A DNA stretch of 64,000 bases. Origin: Fontimonas thermophila. GTDB lineage: Bacteria; Pseudomonadota; Gammaproteobacteria; Nevskiales; Nevskiaceae. Where the stretch lies: NCBI RefSeq assembly GCF_900113085.1, contig NZ_FOOC01000002.1, forward strand, positions 186,001 to 250,000. The letters are read 5' to 3'. Of the stretch, positions 8,933 to 17,647 are shown in pieces (position 1 is the first letter of the stretch; each line of letters begins with the position of its first letter). Below the pieces are notes generated by a model. The model was not told the origin of the DNA. It did not search any database and saw only the letters and a list, made by a program, of their open reading frames with translations. The position numbers and the translations under genes are program-made.

Positions 8933-9766
8933 ATGAAATCCTTCCACGACAAAGTCGCAGCCATTACCGGGGCCGGGTCCGGCATGGGCCGTGAGCTTGC
9001 CATTGAACTGGCTGCACGCGGCTGCCATCTGGCGCTCTCCGACGTCAACGAGGCCGGTCTTGCGCAGACGGTGAGCCTCGTCGGCGATCGCGTGCGCGTC
9101 ACCCACGCCCGCGTCGATGTGGCCGTGCGCGAGCAGGTCTATGCATGGGCCGATGCCGTCGTGCGCGACCATGGCAAGGTCAATCTGATCTTCAACAATG
9201 CCGGTGTCGGGCTCGGCGCGAGCATCGAGGGCATGCGCTACGAAGATTTCGAGTGGTTGATGAACATCAACTTCTGGGGCGTCGTCTATGGCACCAAGGC
9301 TTTTCTGCCCCACCTCAAGCGCGCGGAAGAGGGCCACATCATCAATACTTCGAGCGTTTTCGGGCTGATTGGCGTGCCTTCGCAGTCGGCCTACAACGCG
9401 GCCAAATTCGCCGTCCGCGGGTTTACCGAGGCGCTGCGCATGGAACTGGAGATGGAGGGTTGCAAGGTCAGCGCCACCAGCGTGCACCCGGGCGGCATCA
9501 AGACCAATATCGCCCGCGCCGCGCGGCTCGATCCCAGCGTCGGCCAACTCGGCATCGACCATCGAAACGCAACGGTCCGATTCGAGAAAAACTTCATCAC
9601 CACCGCGAACCGTGCCGCGCGCATCATTCTGCGCGCCGTCGAGAAGAACCAGCGCCGGGTGCTGGTTGGCCCGGATGCGTATGTCGTGGACTGGATGGTG
9701 CGGCTGATGCCGTCGCTGTACCAGCGGCTGGTCGTCCAGTTCAGCCGCAGGACGATGGCAGCATAG
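8933..9766 (+). CDS. Short-chain dehydrogenase/reductase
   Basis: NAD(P)-dependent oxidoreductase of 277 residues. The cofactor motif TGAGSGMG is at 12-19, NNAG at 88-91, and the catalytic Tyr and Lys are in YNAAK (Y154, K158), with a Ser near 141. After residue ~190 a longer C-terminal part ends in a region rich in hydrophobic and basic residues (VDWMVRLMPSLYQRLV), as in several fatty-acid or steroid SDRs. I chose ATG 8933 because the homologous fold begins there. It is the last gene of the monooxygenase-esterase-SDR operon, 22 bases after the esterase; it could interconvert the alcohol and ketone that feed the monooxygenase. Confidence 0.9.
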   Translation: MKSFHDKVAAITGAGSGMGRELAIELAARGCHLALSDVNEAGLAQTVSLVGDRVRVTHARVDVAVREQVYAWADAVVRDHGKVNLIFNNAGVGLGASIEGMRYEDFEWLMNINFWGVVYGTKAFLPHLKRAEEGHIINTSSVFGLIGVPSQSAYNAAKFAVRGFTEALRMELEMEGCKVSATSVHPGGIKTNIARAARLDPSVGQLGIDHRNATVRFEKNFITTANRAARIILRAVEKNQRRVLVGPDAYVVDWMVRLMPSLYQRLVVQFSRRTMAA

Positions 9767-9777
9767 GCCTGCCGTAA

Positions 9778-9807
9778 GGCGGTGGTAGGCCATTGCCTGC
9801 CACCGCC
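9778..9807 (+). terminator. GC-rich stem-loop after the SDR gene
   Basis: GGCGGTGGTAGGC and GCCTGCCACCGCC form 13-bp arms (12 pairs plus one G-T) around the loop CATT. No T-run follows, so it may stabilise the mRNA end or act with the stronger candidate terminator at 9923-9959. Confidence 0.55.
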
Positions 9808-9922
9808 AATGGTGCGCGACGGATCTTCCTCCGCGCAGGGCTGCCGCCGAAAGTCCGCTGATGCCCCGATTGGCGCGGACTTGATCCCGCGCGTATGGGT
9901 CTCCCTCCGGCCATCGCGCTCA

Positions 9923-9959
9923 GCTCGGAGTTTTAATCGGAGAAACCCCGAGCCCTTTT
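9923..9959 (+). terminator. Rho-independent terminator candidate
   Basis: GCTCGGAGTTT pairs with AAACCCCGAGC (10 of 11 positions) around a 9-base loop and is followed by CCTTTT. It lies between the SDR operon and the cyclase gene, and probably ends the upstream transcript. The ~320-base gap 9767-10084 otherwise holds only the stem-loop at 9778 and the inverted repeat at 9985-10017. Confidence 0.6.
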
Positions 9960-9984
9960 GACGTGCTGTGCCGCTTCCGGCGCT

Positions 9985-10017
9985 TTGCGCACACGGGCGA
10001 TGTCGTCATGTGCGCAA
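9985..10017. repeat. 9-bp inverted repeat upstream of the cyclase
   Basis: TTGCGCACA and TGTGCGCAA are perfect 9-bp arms separated by 15 bases, starting about 100 bases before the predicted cyclase start. The symmetry fits a dimeric regulator site. No regulator gene adjoins it, so its binder is unknown. Confidence 0.5.
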
Positions 10018-10084
10018 TCTGTCTTTGCATCTTCGCGGCACGATCCGGCTACAGTTGTGCCCTCAATCACGCGAGGTAGCGAGC

Positions 10085-11386
10085 TTGAGCACCGGACACG
10101 AGATCGTCGCGATCATCGCTCTGGGGATGGGGTTGATGTTCTGGATCACCGACCGTCCCAGCCCCACCAGCCGTGCGCTGGCCTTGTTCCTGGGCCTGCT
10201 CGGGCTCGATGTGTTCGCCAATGCCACGCTGGTACATGTTCTGGCCGGCAGCGGTGTCTTGCCTTGGTGGGCGCGCGGTGTGGGCTTTCTCGATGCCGCA
10301 ACGTTTATCGCCGGCTGCGAGTGGGGGCTGCGGGTATCCAGAACCGTGAGCGAGGAGCGCGGCGAAGGCCGGGACGAGGGTTTGATCCGCGCGGCACAGG
10401 TCTTGTCGCTGGTATATGGCGTTCTTGTCTCGCTGGCGCCGGAACTGCGCTACCACATTTTGTCTCTGCCGCCACAGGCAAAGGTCGATCCGCGCATCGC
10501 CGTATTCATCGTTCCGGCGCTGCTTGCGGGCAGTCTCGTGCTCATTGCCGGCATTTTGCTGTTGCGGCGGCGCCCCGATCGCGCCGAACAAGTCCGTATC
10601 GTCAGCGCGCTGGCGGCCGTGCCATTTCTCACTGGCGCATTGATTTTGCCGACCGCCGCGGCGCCTTATGCGATCGTGATCGGCGAGCTGATGTTTCTGT
10701 TCGGTGCGCTGCGCTATTACATGATCCAGGGTGCCCGCGGCATGTTCATGGCGCAGTTTCTCTCCCCGCAGGTGGCCGAACTCGTGCGGACCCGCGGTTT
10801 GCGCCATGCGATGGCCCGCAAACGGGTAGAGATCGCCGTGGTGTGCTGCGACATCCGCCGTTTCACGGCCTATGCCCAGGCGAACACGCCTGAGCAAGTC
10901 ATGCGCTTGCTGCGGGCGTTTTATGCCGCCGTTGGCGCTGCTGCGCAGGAATTCGGCGGCACGGTGAAAGATCTGGCCGGTGACGGCGCCTTGATTCTGA
11001 TCGGTGCGCCGGTGTCCTTCGAAGATCGTGCCCAGCGCGCGATCGGGCTGGCGCGCCGCTTGCAGGAGCGTGTGCGGCCGGTTCTGAAGCGCTATTCGCC
11101 GGAGCTGGGGCTGGGGGTCGGCGTTGCCAGCGGCAGCGTTGCCGTCGGCATCGTCGGCGACGGCGGGCGTTACGAGTACATGGCCGTGGGACCGGCAGTG
11201 AATCTCGCATCGCGGCTGTGCGACAAGGCCGCCGACGGGGAGATCCACATCGACGAAGCAACCCTGCAGGAAAGCGGTGAGTCGCTGCCGGCACAGCGCC
11301 GACGACGCTACGTCAAAGGGATCGACAAACCCGTGACCACTTACGTGCTGCGTGCCGACCTCACTGCACCCGCACCGGCCCCTTGA
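10085..11386 (+). CDS. Membrane class III adenylate/guanylate cyclase
   Basis: The ~433-residue protein has an N-terminal half of about seven hydrophobic segments (beginning GHEIVAIIALGMGLMFWI) and a C-terminal class III cyclase domain. Metal-binding aspartates are in VVCCDIRRFT and LAGDGALILIG. GIVGDGGRYEYMAVGPAVNLASRL matches the transition-state region. It should make cAMP (or cGMP) from ATP (GTP) on the cytoplasmic side. The TTG at 10085 is my choice because GAGG lies ~10 bases upstream and the first membrane segment then starts near residue 6; the frame is open from 9968, but that extension would include the 9985-10017 repeat. Its 3' end overlaps the convergent gene by 26 bases. Confidence 0.85.
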   Translation: MSTGHEIVAIIALGMGLMFWITDRPSPTSRALALFLGLLGLDVFANATLVHVLAGSGVLPWWARGVGFLDAATFIAGCEWGLRVSRTVSEERGEGRDEGLIRAAQVLSLVYGVLVSLAPELRYHILSLPPQAKVDPRIAVFIVPALLAGSLVLIAGILLLRRRPDRAEQVRIVSALAAVPFLTGALILPTAAAPYAIVIGELMFLFGALRYYMIQGARGMFMAQFLSPQVAELVRTRGLRHAMARKRVEIAVVCCDIRRFTAYAQANTPEQVMRLLRAFYAAVGAAAQEFGGTVKDLAGDGALILIGAPVSFEDRAQRAIGLARRLQERVRPVLKRYSPELGLGVGVASGSVAVGIVGDGGRYEYMAVGPAVNLASRLCDKAADGEIHIDEATLQESGESLPAQRRRRYVKGIDKPVTTYVLRADLTAPAPAP

Positions 11387-12173
11387 GCGCCTTGGCGATT
11401 TTACGGCCTTGCCGGTCGCTCAAGCCGTCACCGACACTGACGGTGTAAATGCCCGGCTTGTTGACCGGGAACAGCAGCATGCGCTTGTTGTTGGCGCCAA
11501 TTTGCCAGCTGCCGTTGACGGTCTTGCCGTTTGCGTCGGTCACCCGCAGATGCGCGGCCGCTGCCGCGGCGTCGTCGAAAGCGCCGTTGAACATCAGCAC
11601 GATCGCGCGGGTGTACGCCGCCGAGCCGGCATAAACGAGCGATAGCTGCGTTGGCGATTCCGGTCCCCACCACTGGGTGATGACTTCGGGTTTCTTCGCT
11701 TTCTTGCCCGGTGTGGGTTGGGTTGCCGGTTTGCCCGGCGCTGCGGCTGGAGCAGTGTCCTCCGGTGTGCTCGGCGGTGTTGCGGTCGCGGATTGGGCGG
11801 CCGGCTGTGGGCGAGGTTCTTCGGATTCCGCCGGTACGGCGGGTGCAGGCTCGGAGACGGTCAGTGATTCGGATTCGGTAACTGGAGGTTCGGTGCCGGC
11901 CGACGCCTCATCCACTGCGGATACCGCATCGTCGATCGCTTGCGCATCGGCAGATGCTTCTGGAACCTGATTTTCTGCAGGGGCCGTCGGTTCATCGTGC
12001 GCTGGTGCACTCGGCGCCTGCAGCGTGCCGGCGAAGACTTCTTCGACCGGTGCGAGGCGCGCAAGGCCGGGATGTTCTTCCTCGACCGGAGGGAAGGCGA
12101 ATTCGAGACCGAAGTACGTGGCCGCTGCGACGGCGACCGCCACCACGGACATGATCAGGCCTTTCGTGTTCAT
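11361..12173 (-). CDS. Membrane-anchored protein with macroglobulin-like Ig domain
   Basis: A 270-residue protein. Residues 3-25 form one N-terminal membrane segment (LIMSVVAVAVAAATYFGLEF). A Pro/Ala/Glu/Ser/Thr-rich linker of roughly 130 residues follows, then a C-terminal beta-rich domain (~175-270). That domain resembles the first macroglobulin domain of bacterial alpha-2-macroglobulins: AIVLMFNGAF, LRVTDANGKTVNGSWQ and GIYTVSVGDGLSDRQG. It lacks the rest of such a protein, including the bait and thioester regions. ATG 12173 has GGAGGG 12 bases upstream. Likely it displays the domain in the periplasm. The function is unknown and the family match is from recognition, not a search. Confidence 0.65.
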   Translation of the reverse strand: MNTKGLIMSVVAVAVAAATYFGLEFAFPPVEEEHPGLARLAPVEEVFAGTLQAPSAPAHDEPTAPAENQVPEASADAQAIDDAVSAVDEASAGTEPPVTESESLTVSEPAPAVPAESEEPRPQPAAQSATATPPSTPEDTAPAAAPGKPATQPTPGKKAKKPEVITQWWGPESPTQLSLVYAGSAAYTRAIVLMFNGAFDDAAAAAAHLRVTDANGKTVNGSWQIGANNKRMLLFPVNKPGIYTVSVGDGLSDRQGRKIAKALKGPVRVQ

Positions 12174-12193
12174 GGATCGTCCCAACCCTCCAG

Positions 12194-12219
12194 AAAATGT
12201 CGTTGAAAAATGTCGTTGA
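12194..12219. repeat. Perfect 13-bp tandem duplication
   Basis: AAAATGTCGTTGA occurs twice back to back, 20-45 bases upstream of the macroglobulin-like gene and within the 266-base divergent gap to the FabG-like gene. It may be replication slippage or paired regulator half-sites. Confidence 0.8.
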
Positions 12220-12393
12220 CATCTCGCCGCAGAGTCTGCGGGCTGCCAGGCAGGTGCATGTGTGGGGCAGGCGCCTGCGGGTACACGGATTCTCGCGGAC
12301 GGCGAACTATCGGCTAGAGTTTTGCCAACGTCAATGGCAGCCGTGGCGGATGAGCCGGCCCGCGCTGCCGTATCGATCCCGTCATCGCGCTGC

Positions 12394-12399
12394 GATAAT
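12394..12399 (+). promoter_or_regulatory. Possible -10 element for the FabG-like gene
   Basis: GATAAT, preceded by TGC (an extended -10), lies about 40 bases before the ATG at 12440. No good -35 hexamer is seen at the usual distance, so confidence is low. Confidence 0.35.
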
Positions 12400-12439
12400 A
12401 CACATTCTCCTCCATCCTCACCTATTGGGAACGCCTGCG

Positions 12440-13861
12440 ATGAGCGATCGCTATCTCGAATTCACCCAGTCCGGTTTCGGCAAAACCTTCGCCTCCTTGC
12501 TCGGCTTGCCGACGCCGCCGCGGCTGCGCCGTGCCGATGCACCTTGGGCCGAGCGTCCACTCGAGGGCGTGCCGGTACTCATCGGCGGCGACAGCCGTGC
12601 AACCCTGGCCGAGCCGCTGCTCGCGGCGCTGTCGGGCATGGGCGCCGTCCTGCGCATCGCGCCTGAGCATGCTGGTCTTGCGCCGATCAAGAGCGCGGCG
12701 GCCAAACGCGGACTCACCCTCATTGGCAATCCGAGCGAGGCCAGCGGAGAGCCACGCAGCCAGGCACTGATCTTCGATGCGAGCGGGCTGTCGTCGCCGG
12801 CGCAGATGCGCGAGGTGTTCGATTTCTTCCAGCCGCTCGTGCGCGGTTTGCCCGCGAATGGCCGCATCCTGGTCGTCTCGCGCGCAGCCGATGTCTGTGA
12901 GGATGTCGCCAGCAAGACCATGTCCGCGGCGCTGCGCGGCTTTGTCCGCGCACTCGGCAAGGAGATCGGCAAGAACGGAAGCACCTGCAATCTGATCGAG
13001 GTCGGCAAGGGTGGCGAAGCCTGGCTCGATGCGCCGCTGCGCTTTTTCCTGACGCCGCATTCGGCTTATGTCTCCGGGCAGGTGTTACCGGTGACCGGCG
13101 GCAGCGGCAAACCCGTCGCACTGCCGGGCAGCCTCGGCGGCAAGGTCGCGCTGGTCACCGGTGCGGCGCGCGGCATCGGTGCGGCGATCGCCGAGGTGCT
13201 GACGCGCGAGGGCGCACGCATCGTCGGTATGGATCACCCGTCGCAGGAAGGTCCGCTCGGCGAGACGATGGCGCGCATCGGCGGGCATGGGCTTGCGCTC
13301 GATGTCACGGCACCCGATGCGGCCTCGCGCATCGCTAACGAAGTGGGGGCGCGTTTCGGTGGTTTGGACATCGTCGTCCACAACGCCGGCGTCACCCGCG
13401 ACAAGATGTTGCGCAACATGAGCGCGCAGCACTGGGACATGGTGCTCAGCATCAACCTCGCGGCGATCCTCAACATCAACGAAGGGCTGCTCCAGAAAGG
13501 TCTCAACGACGGTGCGCGCGTGGTCTGCATCTCGTCGATCGGCGGCATTGCCGGCAATGCCGGGCAGACCAATTACGCGTCGACGAAAGCCGGTGTCATC
13601 GGCTATACCGAGGCCATGGCCTCGCTCATGGCCAGCCGTGGCGGCGCCATCAATGCGGTCGCGCCGGGCTTCATCGAGACGCAGATGACCGCGCAGATGC
13701 CGCTCGCTCCGCGCGAGGTCGGGCGGCGCATCAATTCGCTGTCGCAGGGTGGTCTGCCCCAGGATATCGCCGAAGCCGTGGCTTTTCTGGCCTCGCCGGC
13801 ATCCGGCGGCATCAACGGCCGCACGCTGCGTGTCTGTGGCCAGAACTGGTTCGGCGCATAG
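12440..13861 (+). CDS. High-molecular-weight FabG-like 3-oxoacyl reductase
   Basis: A 473-residue member of the long FabG group (FabG4-like). The N-terminal ~220 residues form a degenerate Rossmann-type domain without a clear cofactor motif. The C-terminal half is a full SDR: VTGAARGIG, HNAGVTRDKML, catalytic Ser in SSIGG, and Y-x3-K in NYASTKAG. Such proteins reduce 3-oxoacyl-CoA or -ACP with NADH in fatty-acid or polyketide-type metabolism. ATG 12440 (MSDRYLEF) begins the conserved N-terminus; the reading frame is open further upstream but unconserved. No acyl-carrier or thiolase gene is adjacent, so the role in this organism is inferred from family. Confidence 0.88.
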   Translation: MSDRYLEFTQSGFGKTFASLLGLPTPPRLRRADAPWAERPLEGVPVLIGGDSRATLAEPLLAALSGMGAVLRIAPEHAGLAPIKSAAAKRGLTLIGNPSEASGEPRSQALIFDASGLSSPAQMREVFDFFQPLVRGLPANGRILVVSRAADVCEDVASKTMSAALRGFVRALGKEIGKNGSTCNLIEVGKGGEAWLDAPLRFFLTPHSAYVSGQVLPVTGGSGKPVALPGSLGGKVALVTGAARGIGAAIAEVLTREGARIVGMDHPSQEGPLGETMARIGGHGLALDVTAPDAASRIANEVGARFGGLDIVVHNAGVTRDKMLRNMSAQHWDMVLSINLAAILNINEGLLQKGLNDGARVVCISSIGGIAGNAGQTNYASTKAGVIGYTEAMASLMASRGGAINAVAPGFIETQMTAQMPLAPREVGRRINSLSQGGLPQDIAEAVAFLASPASGGINGRTLRVCGQNWFGA

Positions 13862-13982
13862 CGGCCGCCAGATCGTCCAGGGCCGGGGGCGGCATTCGCT
13901 TCCCGGCCCGTGGCGCGGCCATTAAACTTTTACCCGATCGCGGTACGTGCGGTGGTCGCCTGACCATCGGCCTGCCGTGCCG

Positions 13983-14603
13983 ATGTCGAGGCCCGTTTTG
14001 TCCAAGCTCGCTTCTCCTCCGCTGCAACTGATCGCCGAATCGCGGTTGCCGACGCCGTACGCGGAATTCCGTATCGCCGTGTACAAGGCCGAAGACGGCA
14101 AGGAGCATGTGGTTCTGGCGCTCGGCGATCTTGCGGGTGATCCGCCGCTCGTGCGCGTGCATTCGGAATGCCTGACCGGGGATGCCTTGTTTTCGCTGCG
14201 ATGTGACTGCGGAGCCCAGCTACAGGCCGCCATGCAGCGCATTGCCGAGGCGGGCCGCGGCGTGATCCTGTATCTGCGCCAGGAAGGTCGCGGCATCGGT
14301 CTGGGGAACAAGATCCGCGCGTATGCGCTGCAAGATCAGGGGGCCGATACCGTCGAGGCCAATCATCAACTCGGTTTTCCGGCCGACGCCCGGGAGTACG
14401 GACTCGCCGTGCGCCTGCTGCATCAGCTCGGGTTGAGGCGCATTCGCCTGATGACCAACAACCCGCGCAAGCTCGATGCCTTGCGCGCCGACGGTATCGA
14501 GATCATCGAGCGTGTCGCCCTGGAGGGGGGGCGTAATCCGCACAATGAGAAGTATCTCGCTGCCAAGGCCGCCAAGCTCGGGCACTGGCTGACGCTGCCC
14601 TGA
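13983..14603 (+). CDS. ribA: GTP cyclohydrolase II
   Basis: Converts GTP to the 2,5-diamino-6-ribosylamino-pyrimidinone phosphate, the first step of riboflavin synthesis. The 206-residue protein has [20 protein letters not shown], with the zinc-binding Cys residues in the Cys-x10-Cys-x-Cys arrangement, [14 protein letters not shown], and NNPRKLDAL near the C-terminus. It is the single-domain form with no RibB fusion. I took ATG 13983 (MSRPVL) over the GTG at 13947. Its stop overlaps the next gene's ATG (TGATG), so expression is coupled to the UbiB-family kinase. Confidence 0.93.
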   Translation: MSRPVLSKLASPPLQLIAESRLPTPYAEFRIAVYKAEDGKEHVVLALGDLAGDPPLVRVHSECLTGDALFSLRCDCGAQLQAAMQRIAEAGRGVILYLRQEGRGIGLGNKIRAYALQDQGADTVEANHQLGFPADAREYGLAVRLLHQLGLRRIRLMTNNPRKLDALRADGIEIIERVALEGGRNPHNEKYLAAKAAKLGHWLTLP

Positions 14604-16591
14604 TGGATCCGCAGACCGACGGCGCAGGTCAGGGTTTGCTGCGCGAACTGGGTGAGCTGACGGTCTCGACCTACCGAGTGTCGCAGGGCTTCGCGCCGCT
14701 GCTGCGCCTGCTCGCTTCCGAGGCCGATGTCACGCGCGAGGAGCTCGGCACTGCAGTCGATCGGGCATTCGATGCCCTGTACCGCCATCCACTGCTCCGC
14801 CAGACCGAGCGGCTGACGGCCTACCTGCGCAGCCGGCGTCTGATCCCCAATGAGCAGTCCACCGAGGAGTTGATCCGCTTCGTCGTCGAGCAGTTGGTGG
14901 CACGTTCGCCGGTGCCGGTGCCGGATGCGCTGGTGCAGGAGTTTTGGCAGTTCTTCGACGAGCTCTTCGCTTCACCCGAACTCAAGGGGCTGGGCGAGCT
15001 GACGCTGGATATGGTGCGGTTGGTGATCCGCACGTATGAGCCGTTGCTGGTCGAAGTGATCAACATCCTCAAGGCCGGGCGGCGTTTTAATCAGTGGCAG
15101 ATCAACGAGATTCTGCGGCGTGCGGCATTGGTGCGTCAGGATGTGCTGATCGTGCGCCGGCAGATTCGTGCCCTGCGTCATATCAAACCGTTCTTCCAGG
15201 CGGATCCGAAGGATTTCAAGACGCAGGCGCAGATCGTCGCACAGATGGTGCGCGAGTTCGGCCCGTTCTTCGTGAAGATGGCCCAGGTCGCATCAGCCAA
15301 TGCCGATTTTCTTCCCGAGGAAATCGCGCGCGAGCTCGCGGTTTTCCACGAAGACGTTCCGCCGATGAGCGAGGAGGAAGTCAACCAGGCCTTTCTCGAG
15401 TGTTACGGCAAGCTGCCTCACAAGATGTATCTCGATTTCGATCCGGCGCGCCCGGTGCGTTCGGGTTCGATCGGATCGGTTTATTTCGCCAAGAAGCCGT
15501 TCATCGAGAACGGGCGCGAAGTATTGCGGCCGGTCGTCATCAAGGTCGGTCGCCAGAACATCGACCGCGAGTTCGCAATCGGCAAACTCGTACTCGGGCT
15601 GGCGATCATGTCCTCGCAGTACTGGGCGCCGCACTCCAAACTGACGCCGTTTTTACGTGCGATGCAGGAGCAGGTCGATGAATTCGTCGCCGGATTCGTC
15701 GAGGAGCTCGATTTCGACCAGGAGGCCGAGAGCCATCTGCGTTTCTACCAGCGCAGCCTGCATTCCAGAATGTGGCGCGTGCCCGAGTTGTACGGACACA
15801 CTCGTCGCATCATCGAGATGGAGTATCTCGTCGATGCGGCGAGCCTGACGCGTGCGCTGCGCCGTCTGCCCGCCTCCGAACGGCGCCGCTTCCAGCGGCA
15901 GGTGTCCGAGCGTTTGCTCTACACGCTGCTTTATCACGTCTTCGTATATCGCGAGATGCACGGCGACCTGCATCCCGGCAACGTCATGATCGGTTCCGAC
16001 GGTACGCTGCATCTGATCGACTGGGGTAACGTCGTGCCTTTGGATGGCAAGTGGCGTGTGGTATGGGATTATCTCGTCGCCGCGGTCATTGCCGATACCG
16101 ACATGCTGACCGATGCGCTGATCCGCGTCAGCACGCAACCACAGGCCAATGCCGCACGCCGTGCCGAGATCAAGTCGGCGCTCGACGAAACCCTGCGCAA
16201 GAAAGGGGTGCAACCGCTGACGCGCCGAAACTTCATGCATGAGCTGCGCCACGGCGGGCTCGCCGGTCTGCACCGGCGCGGACAGACCGTGCTGCATCTG
16301 ATGTCGAACACGCAGCAAGCGGGCGTGGTGCTCAAGCGCGATTATCTGCACCTGTCGCGCGCCCTGTTCGCGGCGGCCGGCAGCTTCGGCAGCTTGTATG
16401 AGAACGACTCCAAGCGCCGGCTGGCGCTCGATCTCGCCCGCGGTCTGGCGCGGCTACCGCTGACCTTCACCCAGGATCGTCTATACGAGCACATCGACCG
16501 TCTGCGCAAAGAATTCGTCGAACTTCTGCCGCTGCCCCGCGCGCTGCGCGCGCGCATGGTCGATCGCGAGCAGGCCTTGCACCGGAGCTAG
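14603..16591 (+). CDS. ABC1/UbiB-family atypical kinase
   Basis: A 662-residue protein of the ABC1/AarF/UbiB kinase-like family, which supports ubiquinone or lipid metabolism at the inner membrane. The first ~190 residues are helical and outside the family core. The core has PFFVKMAQVASANADFLP, where the family's KxGQ motif reads KMAQ, a Gly-rich loop RSGSIGSVYFAKK, the catalytic segment HGDLHPGNVM and the metal-binding DWG in LIDWGNV. The C-terminus has no clear membrane anchor. It overlaps ribA and is followed 5 bases later by pyrD, itself a quinone-linked enzyme. UbiB proper is ~540 residues and usually beside ubiE/ubiJ, so this is a paralogue. Confidence 0.85.
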   Translation: MDPQTDGAGQGLLRELGELTVSTYRVSQGFAPLLRLLASEADVTREELGTAVDRAFDALYRHPLLRQTERLTAYLRSRRLIPNEQSTEELIRFVVEQLVARSPVPVPDALVQEFWQFFDELFASPELKGLGELTLDMVRLVIRTYEPLLVEVINILKAGRRFNQWQINEILRRAALVRQDVLIVRRQIRALRHIKPFFQADPKDFKTQAQIVAQMVREFGPFFVKMAQVASANADFLPEEIARELAVFHEDVPPMSEEEVNQAFLECYGKLPHKMYLDFDPARPVRSGSIGSVYFAKKPFIENGREVLRPVVIKVGRQNIDREFAIGKLVLGLAIMSSQYWAPHSKLTPFLRAMQEQVDEFVAGFVEELDFDQEAESHLRFYQRSLHSRMWRVPELYGHTRRIIEMEYLVDAASLTRALRRLPASERRRFQRQVSERLLYTLLYHVFVYREMHGDLHPGNVMIGSDGTLHLIDWGNVVPLDGKWRVVWDYLVAAVIADTDMLTDALIRVSTQPQANAARRAEIKSALDETLRKKGVQPLTRRNFMHELRHGGLAGLHRRGQTVLHLMSNTQQAGVVLKRDYLHLSRALFAAAGSFGSLYENDSKRRLALDLARGLARLPLTFTQDRLYEHIDRLRKEFVELLPLPRALRARMVDREQALHRS

Positions 16592-16596
16592 AGCGG

Positions 16597-17604
16597 ATGT
16601 ATCGCATCGCCCGTGATCTGTTGTTTCAGCTCGACGCCGAGCGTGCGCACGCGTTGACGCTGGAGATATTCCGGCACTTGCCCGATCTGGCAACGGCACC
16701 GTTTCGTTGCGCTACGGTCGAAGCACCGGTGACCTTGATGGGGCTTTGTTTTCGCAACCGCGTCGGACTCGCTGCCGGTCTCGATAAGAACGGCGAGTGT
16801 CTGCGGGCATGGGAGCGGCTCGGATTTGGGTTCGTCGAAATCGGCACCGTGACGCCGCGACCGCAGCCGGGCAATCCGCGGCCACGCCTGTTTCGTCTGC
16901 CACAGCACCAGGCGCTGATCAACCGGCTCGGGTTCAACAACAAAGGCGTCGATTATGTAGTGCGCGCCGTTGCCGATTCCGGCTACCGCGGCGTGCTGGG
17001 TATCAATATCGGCAAGAACTTCGACACGCCGATCGAGCGTGCCGAAGAGGATTATGCGCACGCCTTGCGCAAGGTCTATGCCGCGGCCTCCTACGTCACG
17101 GTGAACATCTCCTCGCCCAATACCCGCAACCTGCGTGATCTGCAGGAAGAATCGCGCTTGCGCGCCTTGCTGATGCGCCTGAGCGCCGAAGGACGCGCGC
17201 TCGCCCAGCGACACGGCAAACAGACGCCGATCCTCGTCAAGATTGCACCAGATGTATCCGATGCCGCGCTCGAGGGTATCGCCACGGCCGCCCGTGAATG
17301 CGGAGTCGATGGTTTGATCGCAACGAACACTACGGTCTTGCGCCCAGGCCTCGACGGTGAACCACTTGCGTCCGAACCGGGAGGGCTGTCCGGAGCGCCG
17401 CTGCGCATACTTGCCGACGACGTGCTGCGGCGACTGCGGCAGCGGGTGGGAAGGGATTATCCCCTGATCGGTGTCGGCGGGATTCTGAGCGCTGCAGATG
17501 CACGGGCCAAGCGGGATGCCGGAGCCGATCTGGTGCAGATCTACAGCGGCTTCATCTACCGCGGCCCGGCGTTGATCGCCGAATGTGCCAGGGCGCTGGC
17601 CTGA
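16597..17604 (+). CDS. pyrD: Dihydroorotate dehydrogenase (quinone), class 2
   Basis: Membrane-associated FMN enzyme that oxidises dihydroorotate to orotate with ubiquinone in pyrimidine synthesis. 335 residues, the usual class 2 length. It shows the amphipathic N-terminus MYRIARDLLFQLDAERAHAL, AAGLDKNGECLRAW, GFVEIGTVTPRPQPGNPRP, INIGKN, VNISSPNT (catalytic Ser region) and GVGGI near the end. It is five bases behind the UbiB-family gene, so probably the third cistron of ribA-ubiB-like-pyrD. Confidence 0.96.
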   Translation: MYRIARDLLFQLDAERAHALTLEIFRHLPDLATAPFRCATVEAPVTLMGLCFRNRVGLAAGLDKNGECLRAWERLGFGFVEIGTVTPRPQPGNPRPRLFRLPQHQALINRLGFNNKGVDYVVRAVADSGYRGVLGINIGKNFDTPIERAEEDYAHALRKVYAAASYVTVNISSPNTRNLRDLQEESRLRALLMRLSAEGRALAQRHGKQTPILVKIAPDVSDAALEGIATAARECGVDGLIATNTTVLRPGLDGEPLASEPGGLSGAPLRILADDVLRRLRQRVGRDYPLIGVGGILSAADARAKRDAGADLVQIYSGFIYRGPALIAECARALA

Positions 17605-17647
17605 GCGCCTTGAAGCCCCACCGCAAAATCCCGTCATGATCCGGTGG

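Noticed and set aside
7699-9102. Long reverse-strand frame (467 codons) across the esterase gene
   Set aside because: Antisense to the lipoprotein esterase with its signal peptide and nucleophile motif; no protein motif of its own.
9968-10084. Upstream start of the cyclase at 9968
   Set aside because: It would add 39 residues without membrane or catalytic character and place the 9985-10017 inverted repeat in coding DNA.
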